Source: Streblospio benedicti (taxonomy: Eukaryota > Annelida > Polychaeta > Spionida > Spionidae). From it: DNA of 64,000 bases. The notes under the pieces were generated by a model. It was not told the origin of the DNA, made no database searches, and saw only the letters and a list, made by a program, of their open reading frames with translations. Positions within the stretch are counted from its first letter, which is position 1, and each line of letters opens with the position of its first letter. Shown here piece by piece: positions 13,234 to 26,100 of this stretch. Location of the stretch: contig CM032659.1 in NCBI GenBank assembly GCA_019095985.1, positions 6,631,914-6,695,913 of the forward strand. Direction: 5' to 3'. Both the position numbers and the translations under genes were made by a program.

Positions 13234-14113
13234 GTGAGTACACGCACATGCATGCATGAACGTGCGCACACACTCCCACACACGCACATAAACACACACA
13301 TACCCGTCTCCCCAGAATGGTGGCTTTGAGTACACGTGCACGCACGTACACCCCCGCAACTAACCAAGAGGGCATACATGCAGGTACCAGTGAGTATCCC
13401 TAGGATGGGTGTTTGAGTACTCACAGGCACATGAAATGTAAACACGTTTGAAAACGGTTTGGAAAATAGTAGCTAACAGGCATGGAAACGGGTAAAATTA
13501 AACGCATCTTTTTTTGTTCTTTCTATATGCAATTAAGTATATTAATTGAATTGATATAATTGTTCATAGGTTGTAAACTGTTGACTTCCAAGGTGTTTAC
13601 AAACAAGTTTACAAGCATTGTAAACTATAAATCCGTGTTTACGTCGGTAGTAAACATCTGGTGAACGATAATCCGTCACTCAAACACATATACCCACCAC
13701 TCGTGCTGATGTGACGTGGTACTTGTAAAGCATAGCAATGACAGAGTATAGTAGAACCTCTCTAATAGGACCACCTTTTGGGACCAGGGTGAGATGGTCT
13801 CAACAAAGAGACGGTCTCTATCCATAGGCTCGTTGTAGTAGATTTATACTGGTTTTGGGACCGTGAATATTGGTCTTCTTGTAAAGGGGGTCTCAATAGA
13901 GAGGTAGTCCTTATTGGAGGTTCGACTGTACAGGTAGAATGCCTAGAGAAAATAGCACTGCTGTGTGTTTTGCAGACGTGGACGGCGGCGAGGGCTTCAT
14001 CGAGGGCTCGTGCACGGACGACACGCTCCACATCACGCTCTACACCACCAAGCCCGTGCCCATAGAGCTGGTACGTGACAGCACGCACGCATACGCACGC
14101 ACACACACACACA

Positions 14114-14148
<35 letters not shown>

Positions 14149-17100
14149 GCGCACATTTGCTTGCACAAACTGTACACGCACACGCATGCATGTACACATA
14201 CGCACGCCACAAAACTCGTGTCTAGAGAACTGGTATATGTGACACGCCGACGCACACACACGCTCTGCATCACGCTCTACACCACCAAACCAGTCCTCAT
14301 ACAGCTGGTATGCGCCCAATACACATGCATCAGCCAATAAAGCACATGTAACAAGCTTTCACATGGTGCTCCCGAGGGCTACAATGGGAACGTTTATTGC
14401 TCTAGCGTGAGTCACCGAGAAAGTATATTCCTGATGCTGAGCCAATATAAGGAGTTGGAATAATATGTGTATATGTATTTGAAGATTTGTAGCCAGAACT
14501 CCCTTCCTCTTTTAGGCTGAAAACATATAGAAAGCAGCTCTCGCATATGATGAATCTGTACCAATCTCATTTCATTCTACACACTACTTACACAAACAAA
14601 CGCACACGCACCCCCACACACCCATCACACACGCTCACACACACACACACACAAAGACGCACCCAAGCACGCATGAATGCATGCACACGGACGCACACGC
14701 ACATTGCAGTCCACCGACTGACCTGTAACTGTGTTGTGACCTGTGTCGTCTGTTCTCCCGTCCAGGTGCAGTACGCGGCGGCGCCGCGGTCCCAGTGGCC
14801 GGCCGGCATGGTCACGTGCGGCCCCGAGTGCCGCATGAGCGAGGACGGCAAGAGGGTGGACATCGACGTCCCGGGGGCCGATGGTGCGTCAATCCATAGA
14901 TATTATAGCCCCCTTTATCAGCGTTGGTGGGTTGAGGCCATAGTCAATCTATAAATAGGATAGCCACCAGTAACAGTGGTGGAGAGGAGGGCTGTATACG
15001 CCAACCATAGTCAATACATAGATATGATAGCCCCCTTTAAGCAATGATAAGGGGCTGTATAACTCTAACCATAGCCAATCCATGATATAATAACCACCAG
15101 TAGCAGTGGTTGAGGGGAGGGTTGGATACCTCCAACCATGGCCAATCCATAGAAATGATAGCCCCCAGTAACAGGGGTGGTGGGGTGCGCTGTATACTAC
15201 CAACTGTAATTAAACCATAGATGTGAAGGGACCCCTAGACACTATACAGAACTGCAATGTAGCTCATTAATAATAGGTTTTATAGTGTCGAGTCGTCTAT
15301 CTTTGTATACAAACCAAGGATATATTTACGAGACAAAACTTGTAAGCTTTCACCCATAGACCTACTCAGACAGCTGTTCAGGGCTTTATTAGACTATCAA
15401 AATATGTCGATAAAAGGGGAGTGATGTTCGTATCTCTTGCCCCCTCTCATATGATTACAGCTTCTCCAATGTTTGTTCATCATTTTAGGTGGTAAACTTT
15501 GTAGTGCAGCAGGTCATTATTCCTCTCCGCTCCTCAGCCAATCAGAATTGATTATTTTTACGCAAATATTGGAGAATATTCAAAGAATAGGCAAAGCTAT
15601 TAAAATCTAAAATTTAATAAAAATAGAGCCCCCATATGACCTCGTTCTATAGCTGTGTTTCTCGACATCAAAATAGCGCTGTAGTGCGATAAGGTTCGAG
15701 GAAAACAGCACACATGGCGATTCCCACTGATACCACAATGTCAAGGAGGTCTGTGACCTCTGCAGAAATAAACCAGCTGTTACGTGTACACATTTCGTAA
15801 CACATTCAAGGGTACGTTATGTAGGCTGACTGTCCTGGCTGACTGTCCAGCTCATTTCGTCAATTCAGCACAACAATCAATAAGTGGGGACATCGTTCTC
15901 AAACGAGGTCGCTTGCCATTGTATCCATTTACATGCACAATACTCCGGAAGTACATCAGTTGGACTGCGATTGTGTAAACTTAACAAAGCAAAGTAATGC
16001 AATCCTTGTTTTAGGCTAGTTATTATGATGAATAAAGTAGACATTTCATACGACTGTCATGTACACATAACGTAATCATCGCCAAAATACTTTTTTTTTT
16101 GTTTACACTAATATTATCTAACTTGGTCAATAATACCATGCCCGCACACAGGAATAGAAACAAACTAACTACGTATGTCAAATTTAAAAACAAAACGCTT
16201 TTTATGCTTTTATGTTTGTTTTGTATACGTGTAAATGGTGTCCTAAACGCAAAAAAGAATAAATTATTGAGTTTGGGTGTTGTCAAAATTTCGAAGAAAC
16301 GCTTATCATACTTCTCCCATGTTTGCTGAAAATACTTGATTCTGATTGGCTGGGAGATGGAGGTATTCTCCTATACCTACACTACAAAGTTTATAGACTA
16401 AAATGATGAATAAACATGGGAGAAAAAAGGTTATTTTACAAGTGTGTGTGTGGGGGGGGGGGATATCTGAAAAAATCTCACCCCGTTTGCTGCGCTCACT
16501 CGTTCTGTTAAGGTCCACACTCAGTGAGATATTTTCTGCTGATATCACCACTCGCAAAATAACCCTTTAATACCTGACCTACTAATGCAGGTAACATGGC
16601 CTTCGCCGTCAACGTCATCTCACGCTTCATCCTGCCTCCTGATTGGACCAACAACCCGGAAACAGCCACCTGCAACCTGAGGAGGGATTCCCCCGCCACT
16701 GGCGGCGCCACCAGCTGTGGCCAGGACTTCTGCCAGACGCCCGAGTGTGAATTTGACGTGAGTGTTTGAAATGAGTGCCAATTTTGCACTTGGTTATGCG
16801 TGCATGGCATTAGATGTAATCATATCATTGACTTGCGCTGCTTAGCTGGCAAACATTGTCCACAGAGGACCAAAATCCGCCGCCTGGTAAGACTAACTCA
16901 CAAGGTCACCTCGCAATCGAGCTACATCAAGTATCAAGACCTCTATTGTTTCAACATGGCAGGCTCCTGAAAAAGTAGACCATATCATCCTCTGTATCAA
17001 CCCTCAGCCTGGACGGACCACTTCCTTGACCCACAGTCGTGGTCGTGCAGGGCTCCTCGAACAGTGGCCGTAAAGGCAATAAAAACTCACCCTACACTCG

Positions 17101-20100
17101 CCATCATCTTGACCCACCCTTACCGTCACACCCTAAACTCACCCTACACTCACCAACCCCTGATACGTCCCCTGCAGGCTCCGTGAACAGCTTCACGCTC
17201 TTGCTTGAGTTGTGGAGCTAGGTAGACGGAGCCTGGACTCACCACTTCCTTGACCCACACACGTGTGTCCCCAGGGCACCTTATACAGTCACCTTACAAT
17301 CAGTCTACAATCACTCAACACTCACCAACCCCTGATACCTCTATCAACAGAGCTCCACGGTGCCTTGAAGGCATTAAACACTCACCCCCTCACCCTACAC
17401 TCACCATCATCTTGACCCTACCCTCACCCCACTCTAAACTCACCCTACCTCGATACCTCTCTCCCCAACAGCATGGCGGGTTCCATCAATAGCTTCACAC
17501 CCACACCCCAGGGATACAAGGTCCAAAGAGCCTGGACTTACCACTCCTTGACCCACACCTCGATACCTCTGTCCCCACGGGCAGTCCATATGTCTAACAT
17601 TATAAAATCATAGAGCTTCAGTATCAACCCTCAACCTCGATACCTCTCTCCCCCGCAGGGCTCCTCGAACAGCTTCACGCTGGTGCTGGAGGTGACGGAG
17701 CCGCTGGCGGAGCTGGGGCTGGTGCAGGTGGCGGCCACCGAGTCGGCGGCGTGGGCGGGCGGCGCCTTCCCGCCCATGATCACGTGCACGGAGGAGACGT
17801 GCAGTCTGGAGGACGGCGGCACGCGCGTCGTGTGGAGGTGGGGTGTGGGGGTTGAGGAGAAGGGCAGTGAGGGGAGGGGAGGGTTGTCGGAGTTTTGACA
17901 GGCGATCGGACATACCAGTTTGTGTCATTGCTCTGTGCCAGAAATGTGGTCCCAAAATTAGTTTCAATGGGACTTTTACCACAGCCCATTAAACTGCTCG
18001 TTATCCTTTGGTGTGTGTGGGAGGTGGGGTGGTGGAGGTAGGGGTGTGGGGGGTAGGGGGGTTGGACAGTGCAGTTTGTATGTCAAGCATTGTAATACAA
18101 TAGATCAAGTTGGTTACAAAGATAAACGATAAGAAATGAATGCACGGACGCTATATTTGAATTTATAGGCTTTTAAGTCTATGTTTTCAAATGTATGAGA
18201 TTCACAGACGAACGATTCACCTGGATGACTATACATACTTTTACCCACCAGCGGTACTTTCTCGTCGCCGTCCGTGGCGTACGCCATCAACCTGATCGGG
18301 CGCGCCGTCTATCCGCCGGGAGACTGGACCAACGACCCCTACAGATACACGTGCGGGGACGAGGTCACCACTGGTAAGTCAGACTGAACCAATCAGCCCT
18401 ATAGATACATGCGCTGGGACGAGGTCACCACTGACAACCAGTCAGTGAGGCAGCCAGGAAGGCTGATGGCCAGTAAGACTGGCAGACAGGCCAACTGACG
18501 ACTAGTCAGTAAGTCATGCATGACAATTGACAACAGTCAGGCAGCCCACCTAAATGGTAGGCTGTGTAGGTGATTTGTAAAGATACGACAAGTGGGATAT
18601 ATCAGTATATTTGATTTTACTAGCAAGACTATTGCCCACATTTAGAAACTAATTATTAAACTCTTCAGCAATATTAGCATCATCAGTAATAGTTATACCA
18701 TTTTCTACAAAAACTTTGATTTGATTACTATTGAGCTTGTCGGGATATTTTATTCACATTTCTTGAGACACTCTCGTGGAGAAATGTGAATAAAATATCT
18801 CCCACAAGCTCAATAGTTCAAAGAAAATGCTGCATATGTTGAATTAACACAACCTCAAATTGAAAGGACAAAAAGACAAAGAAATCATAACCATAGTAAA
18901 TCACACAGAAGAATGAGGGCACAGTGCAATATATTGAATATAGTAATACCAACAGATGATAATATTATACACAGCAAATACGCAGCAATGGCAATACCAA
19001 TTACATTATGAGATTCCATCAACTCACCACTATACCAGCCTAGTCACGCACCCCAACACCTCCTCTAGCTGACCCTGGCGTGACCGGAGGCCCCAGCCCC
19101 ACCCCGCCGCCCGGCCCCGAGCCGTCGCCCGACCCCGCCTACTGCGCGGACACCCCGGCCAGCAGCGAGACGTGCACCAGCAGCTTCTGCCAGCACTCAT
19201 TCTGCCAGGTACGCGCGGCCAATGTGGTAATGGTTGATATATTAGGGGGTCATCTAATAGCAAATATGTGACTGGTGATACGCCCTAAATCTTGATTGTG
19301 AATTGTACTCGCCAACATTGTAATGTTAGACATATGTGCTTCCGTGGCCGAACAGACAGGGAGTTGGAGTCGTGGTTTCGATACCAGGTCGGGTCTGTTG
19401 GTGGGTGTTGAGCGAACTAAACAACTCAAACGAATGTATACACTGTAAAATAACCAAATATGTGTGTATTATTGAGTACCGTTTGTGTCTGCCGCAATTT
19501 CCGGCTATACTGGTAGTAGATGAAAATCACTCACGTAATATTTTTTTAAACGCCAAAGTGCGTATTATCATTAACCATGTATGTCTAGGCTCACAGAGTA
19601 CAAGTTCACATGTTCTTGAAAACGGCTAAATAACAAAGGGTCAGATTATAGTGTCAAATCGTATAACTGAGCACGCTATGTATCAACCAGAATGCTGTAT
19701 TGGTGAAGATTTATGCACAGATTGACAGAAAATAAAATTCACAATTCACAGAAATTGGCACAAAAAGAATGATGATTGAATACTCAAGCAAGCTTGGGTG
19801 ACATAGGCTAAAATGCAGGCAAACCTGTTACAAAGGACGTCAACCGTCCAAACCAGGAATCTGGTGATTGTACAGTAGAACCGCCAATTAAGACCACCTC
19901 TCTATTGAGACCAACTTTATGATAAGACCGCCTTTTCAAAGCCCAAAACCTTTAAAAAGCTATCAAAATGAGCCTCTGTATAGAGACCGTCTCTCTAATG
20001 AGACCACCGAACACCGATCCCATAGGTGGTCTTGATAGAGAGGTTCTACTGTACTGTGACTGTCCGTGTGTTTTCCCTCCACAGGAGAACGGCGTGGACG

Positions 20101-23100
20101 CAGCGTACCAGGACGTGAAGATCATCATGAGGTTCGACGAGCCACTGGCAGGCATTGCTGACGTGAGGCCAATGTTAATATAGAACACACAGAACCATAC
20201 ATATGTACTAATATAGACCACAACTGACCCAATACATATGTATTAATACAGAAGACAACATACTTTAAAAAAAGGCCATTGCCTACATGACTAATAGAGC
20301 ATAAAAGACACAATGATGCTCTCCCAAAGTCACTATCAAAGACACACACACGCACACACAACACAATCAGTGAACTTAGCCCTTGCTAGTTTCCCCATGT
20401 CCACTGTTGGCGGCGCTGTATTTCCATCAGGTGCAGATGGCGGTGTCCAACACGTGGGACTGGACGGGCGCCATGGAGGGCTGTACGGGCAGCCACTGCA
20501 GCCTGAGCGGGGACGGACGCACCCTTACTTACTGCCGGGCCATGCCTCAGGGTATGTGTCACTGTATGTGTCACTGTGTGTGTCATTGTGTGTCATTGTT
20601 TGTGTCGCTGTATGTGACACTGTATGTATCACTGTATCTGTCACTGCATGTGTCAATGTATGTGTTGCTGTATGTTTCACTGTATATGTCGCTGTATATG
20701 TCGCTGTATGGGTCGCTGTATGTGTCGCTGTATGTGTCACTGCATTTGTCACTGTATATGTCGCTGTATATGTCGTTGTATTTGTCACTGTATCTGTCAC
20801 TGGTGGTATACATGTCAGTGGCTGCTTTTGTAGTATGTTGTTGTTCTATCTGTTTCGGGTGGAGATTGGAGACAATCGTTTAATGCACACACTCACCCAC
20901 AGGTGGCGTGGCGTTCGCGGTGAACGTGATCGGGCGCTTCATCCGACCCACATCCGACTGGCAGGCGGCGCCCTACCAGCTGCAGTGCGGAGGCGCGGGT
21001 GAGCAGGGGGAATAAGACACCGTAAATCTTCCAGTAATGGCCTACCATGATGAGTTTAGGGGTGTTGTTGGAAAGTGGGACGGTGATAGCTGCAAATGTT
21101 CATTTTGTAAATAACTTAACTATATAAATTTATTTCATTGTGTAATGTGTAATTGTATACGTCTGGATTGTCGGTTTTAAAAGCACTGCAGAGCTTATGA
21201 TATTAACTAATTTGTACAGACTTTTATATAAATATTACTTGACTTGACTTGACTTGACTACCTCTAATACTAACCTACCTCTAGTAAACGCTCCCCCTCC
21301 CCTGAGCTGGCAGGCATTCTATTAAAGGCCTACCTCTAATGAATGCCATCTTTACCTCTCAAAAAAGCATTTAATGATCAATGTGCGGGTCTGTTTGACT
21401 TTTGACTTCATAAAGCATCATAACAAGGCAGCATTGAGTAAAGCTCCTAAGATCATGCATTCTTTGAAACAAGAAAGCTATGTATTGCCTACGTTAACAA
21501 CTGCAGGCGAGGACCTGGGCGTGGGGCGGAAGTTCGTGCTGGAGCTGGACGAGCCGGGCACGTCGCTGCCGGGACAGACGCGCCGCTACGCCGCCTACTT
21601 CTCCAGCGACGTGCGCGCCACGCTGGACGCAGGCGGCATCGCCTTCTCCACGCCCGACGGGAATGCGCCCTTCACCGGTCAGTACATCTAGTCGGGCTTA
21701 TTACCTATCGTCAAATATCACAAATAGTTTTGGATAAGTTTATTGCAAACGATGCTTTCGGGTGAATATCATAACATGGAATGGCTACAAGAGCAAGTAC
21801 TGTACACAGACAGCATAGTGCATATTGGTAATCTGGTCTGACACATACATAAACATCACCGTATTGAAATCCTTATACCGTTAACATGGATTTTGAAGGC
21901 TGTGTGAATTTGAAAGCCGTGAAACCCACGATGCGGTCAGTACGGTATGTAAAACCCCCACCTCTCTATTAAGACCAACTGACGCTGGAAAGAAGGGGGG
22001 TTTAAGGGGTTAAGATATCCCACATCCTTCATTGTTATGGCTTTATTTCCCACATCCCTAATTATTTTTTTTATTTTTCCCATATCCCATTTTCATGAAA
22101 TATCATGTACCTCTTTATTTGGCCTTTATTCCATATCCCTAACTGTTTTGGGCTGTTTCCCCACATCCCACTTCCTTATAAACCCGCCTCACACTGGTCC
22201 CAAAGGTGGTCCTAATAGAGAGGTTATACTGTATAGTATCTGGTGAGCGTTGTTGCGGAGGCTAATGCAGGGTCTTGAAGTCATATATCTCAATATTGAT
22301 TCATTAGTTTAAACCCAGTTGGTTTGACTAGCGTATTGTGAAACCAAAGGACAATGGCTTGACGCATTAATACAAACCCTGTCTGGAAAGTCTTAATATC
22401 GGGTTAGCTTGAAACTAGGCTCAGTGAACTAAAACCAGAACTAAGACTACCACATAACGTATGAGTATATTTTACGTAATGTATTCTAAATGGGACAACG
22501 TTCATATATTCAAGAAATTTGATGGATGCCAATAGAAATCATAATCATTACCATTTTGGCGATATTTTCGTTCTTTTCACAAGAACTTCTTCGGGCCGAA
22601 TGAAAAAAAATCTCAGAGAGTCACATGACCACCATGGTGACGGCAGTCATGTGACAGCAGAGTCGAGTATACGGGGGGGGGGGCAAGTCGTAGCCGGTGT
22701 CACGGTTCAGCTCGGGTAGGCGCGTGCGGATTTCGATGGCCTCCCTCACTTTCCTGCGGAACTCCTCTCTGAGATTTTTCATTCGGCCCGAAGAAGTTCA
22801 TGTGAAAAGTACGAAAGTCTCGCCAAAATGGTAATGATTATGGTTTCTATTGGTATCCATCAAATTTCTTGAATCATGAATAAAGAAACCCAAAATGAAC
22901 TAAACATACATTCAGTTAACGTTCATATAGTCACATCCAATGTATCTCCTGATCTAAAGGCTATTGCTCCACAAGGTCCTAAAATCTGCTATCTGTATGG
23001 TGTAAACAATCAAAAGACAAACTATAGTTCTCATGGCTTCCAATCCTCAATTACCATTACAACACTGAACACCTACTCTTTCCCTGCTGTCGGCTGTAGG

Positions 23101-26100
23101 TGTGATGCAGCTGGGCTACCTTGGCTCTGGCCCTCGAGGCGACACCTCCAATGATGACTTCTATGACGCCTACCAAGGGGTGTTCCCCTACAACGCCCAG
23201 ATGGGCATGTGTGTGCAGGTGGGTTTGTTGCTGCACGTGATAAGGCGTACAATGTGTATATAAACACGTGTATTCAACATTGTATTGTACTCTGCATTCC
23301 ACTATGATGCAATTGGTAACGATCATGTTAGTTATCGCTTCAGAGAAACTCTTCCGCAGTCAGGTTGGGTATATATGCTCAGCAGAAAGACCCCCAATTT
23401 TGAGATGGCAAAATATCGAAGACCCCCTATTTCTTGGCAGCCAAACCCACAGGCCCCCTAATTTTTCTAAATCTCCAAGCAAAGTAAACTGAAGCATAAT
23501 GATATTTTGTTGTTGCCTTCAAGTTTCATGCAAAATCAATGTTTTTGAATACCAGTATATAAGACCCCCTATTCTGACATAAACCATATTTAAGACCCCT
23601 AATTTTACAACAAATTAAGACGACCACCATTTCAAACTCACCATGGAGCATACCTCCCCAGAACAGGTGCTAGTTCACCCATCGCATTGTGTCAACACAG
23701 TTACTGTTGATTTAGATTTGAACTGCGATTGTGCTGTCTGTTGCAGGACGATACGGGCTACTTGAACTTCAACTGGAACAAGAACGACGTGAACGGAGCC
23801 ACGGACGACGGAGACCTGCTCATGATTGCCCCATTTTCCTCATCCAGGTAACCACGCCTTGTCTATGTACAGTTTAATATGGTTTTAACCTGCGTTTAAG
23901 TTCCTGGGTTGACACGTCTGTGGACTGACGTTCTGTTGACATCTGATCACCCTTCAGAACATGTGGATGGATACAACATTCAAATGCAAACACATTCACC
24001 ATGTCACTTACCCTATCATCCACCCTCTCACTCACCTGCCCTCTCCTGCTCCAGTGGGACCTGCTGGAGGCGGCGGGCTTCACGCTGATCGACACTCCGT
24101 TCGGTTTCCGCGGCGCGGTGGGCGACCAGTGGCTGCTGACGGAGGACGAGCTGCCGCACGCGCACATGGAGCCGATAGACGCCGCCGTGGAGAGCATCAG
24201 ACAGAACCAGACACAGCTTGATGTAAGTCAGAGAGAACCAGACGTGCAGCTTAACGTAAGTTAGAGATAACCGGACAGGGCCAGACACAGCTTGATGTAA
24301 GTCAGACAGAACCAGACGTACGGCCAGACATCAGTGACGTTAATCTGCCATATAATGACACGTCTACACACATGTTTTCTGATCTGAGTTTGCTCACTTG
24401 ACAGATCCCAAGATCCACTGCTCTTGTCACATGTAGGCAGGTGAAGAACCACCTAGAAAAAATCTCCCCTTCTAATAGGGACAGAAATGAAGTTCTGTGT
24501 GCTTTTTATATGGTATTCATTTTTAATTTAGGATTCCTAAAATCAAATATTTTGCTAGTCAATCTATTTTTAGTCTTTCGGCTTGGCAACAAATATCTAA
24601 TTCTTGAGCCTGAACTTAAAACCCTTTGTGTTGTCTTACCCTTAATTATACAAGAACCGTGTTCAATAGATGTCGCATGATACCATCGGTAGGACGTGTT
24701 GTCATGGTAACTGTAGAACATGTTGTCATGGTAACGGTAGGACGTGTTGTCCGCTCTGGACCGGGACGCGGCCGCCCAGCCGATCGACGACACGTGCGAC
24801 CGCGGCGGCAGCTACTGGGCCGGCAAGGACATCGGCTTCGCGGCCCGCACCGCCTCCATCTCGCGCGCCTTCGGCACCGACCACTACGAGGAGATCGACG
24901 ACGCCATCGGGCGCTGCCTCGACAGGTGGCTCCGCGTTGACGGTGAGTGGCAGATGGCTTCTTCACCGACCAATACATGCCGTTGTCTTTCATCAATCCC
25001 CAGGAATTGTAATTGAATAGGTTGCATCACATTTTCATCGCATTTCACACACTTAAATTCAGGCAATTCACAATTCACGCTCGACATTATAAGGGCACAT
25101 CACCGATCACATGTTTGCTATATGACCCCCTCGATCATGACTCCCCATCTTGCATACATCACTCTCTCCCTTCAACTCATTACCTTAGTTTTCACAAGTT
25201 TATCATTTGATGGCACTTACTGCATATACTATCAGGCTATGACGCATGATGATCTACGTTCTTCTATGTTCTTGTAACCTGCAACACTTTATTACGCATA
25301 TTTTGACCTAATTATGAAGAGGTCAAAAGCTCAAAAGCAAGTACATGTACATGTATGTATATGAGTCTGGCCATGTAGTGAACAACAAATTTGTTCTTCT
25401 GAAAATATTTGAACAAAAGAATTATAGAAAATGAAATAAAAAAATCAGGGAAGAGAGCCCTTGATATTTGATGGTCACCTGAAGGTTGTTCAAAGGGACA
25501 CACTGCCGGGTGCCAACCGGTTCTGGTACAATAACACAGTGATAATCGGCCTCTTCCCATCCGTTTCAGACACTCTGGATGGGGCCGATCGGTTCTGGTA
25601 TGACACGGTGATGGGCGGCCTCTTCTCGCGCTGCGTCCCCGACAACGAGCCCGTCGTGCCGTACGCCAACTTCGGCTTCCCCATCTACGCCGACCACCAC
25701 TTCCACCTTGGGCTACTGGGTCTACGCCGCCGCCTACTACGCCCGGCACCACGAGGACTGGGCACAAGGTAGATAGATACACCAGTCTACCCAGGTTTTT
25801 TTGGATGCCAGGACTCAGGGCGCTATACCCTATAGACTTTTGTCATACATGTGCCAGCACTCCAATCTATACTCTATAGAGACGGTCGATACATGTTACG
25901 GCTGTATCACGGCCATTTGAAAAAAAAATCTGGTGGACGTGCTTGTCAGTGGTATTGTTTGGTCGATTGCAACTTGGAAGTGATTCTGTACGTGATGTGG
26001 CCGTCAGCGGGTTCCACTGCTGATGCTAAACCACGTCCCAGCCATGTATAAGATCAAATCAATGCAGCGGCCAAATTGTCGCACCGTATGCTATATGGAC

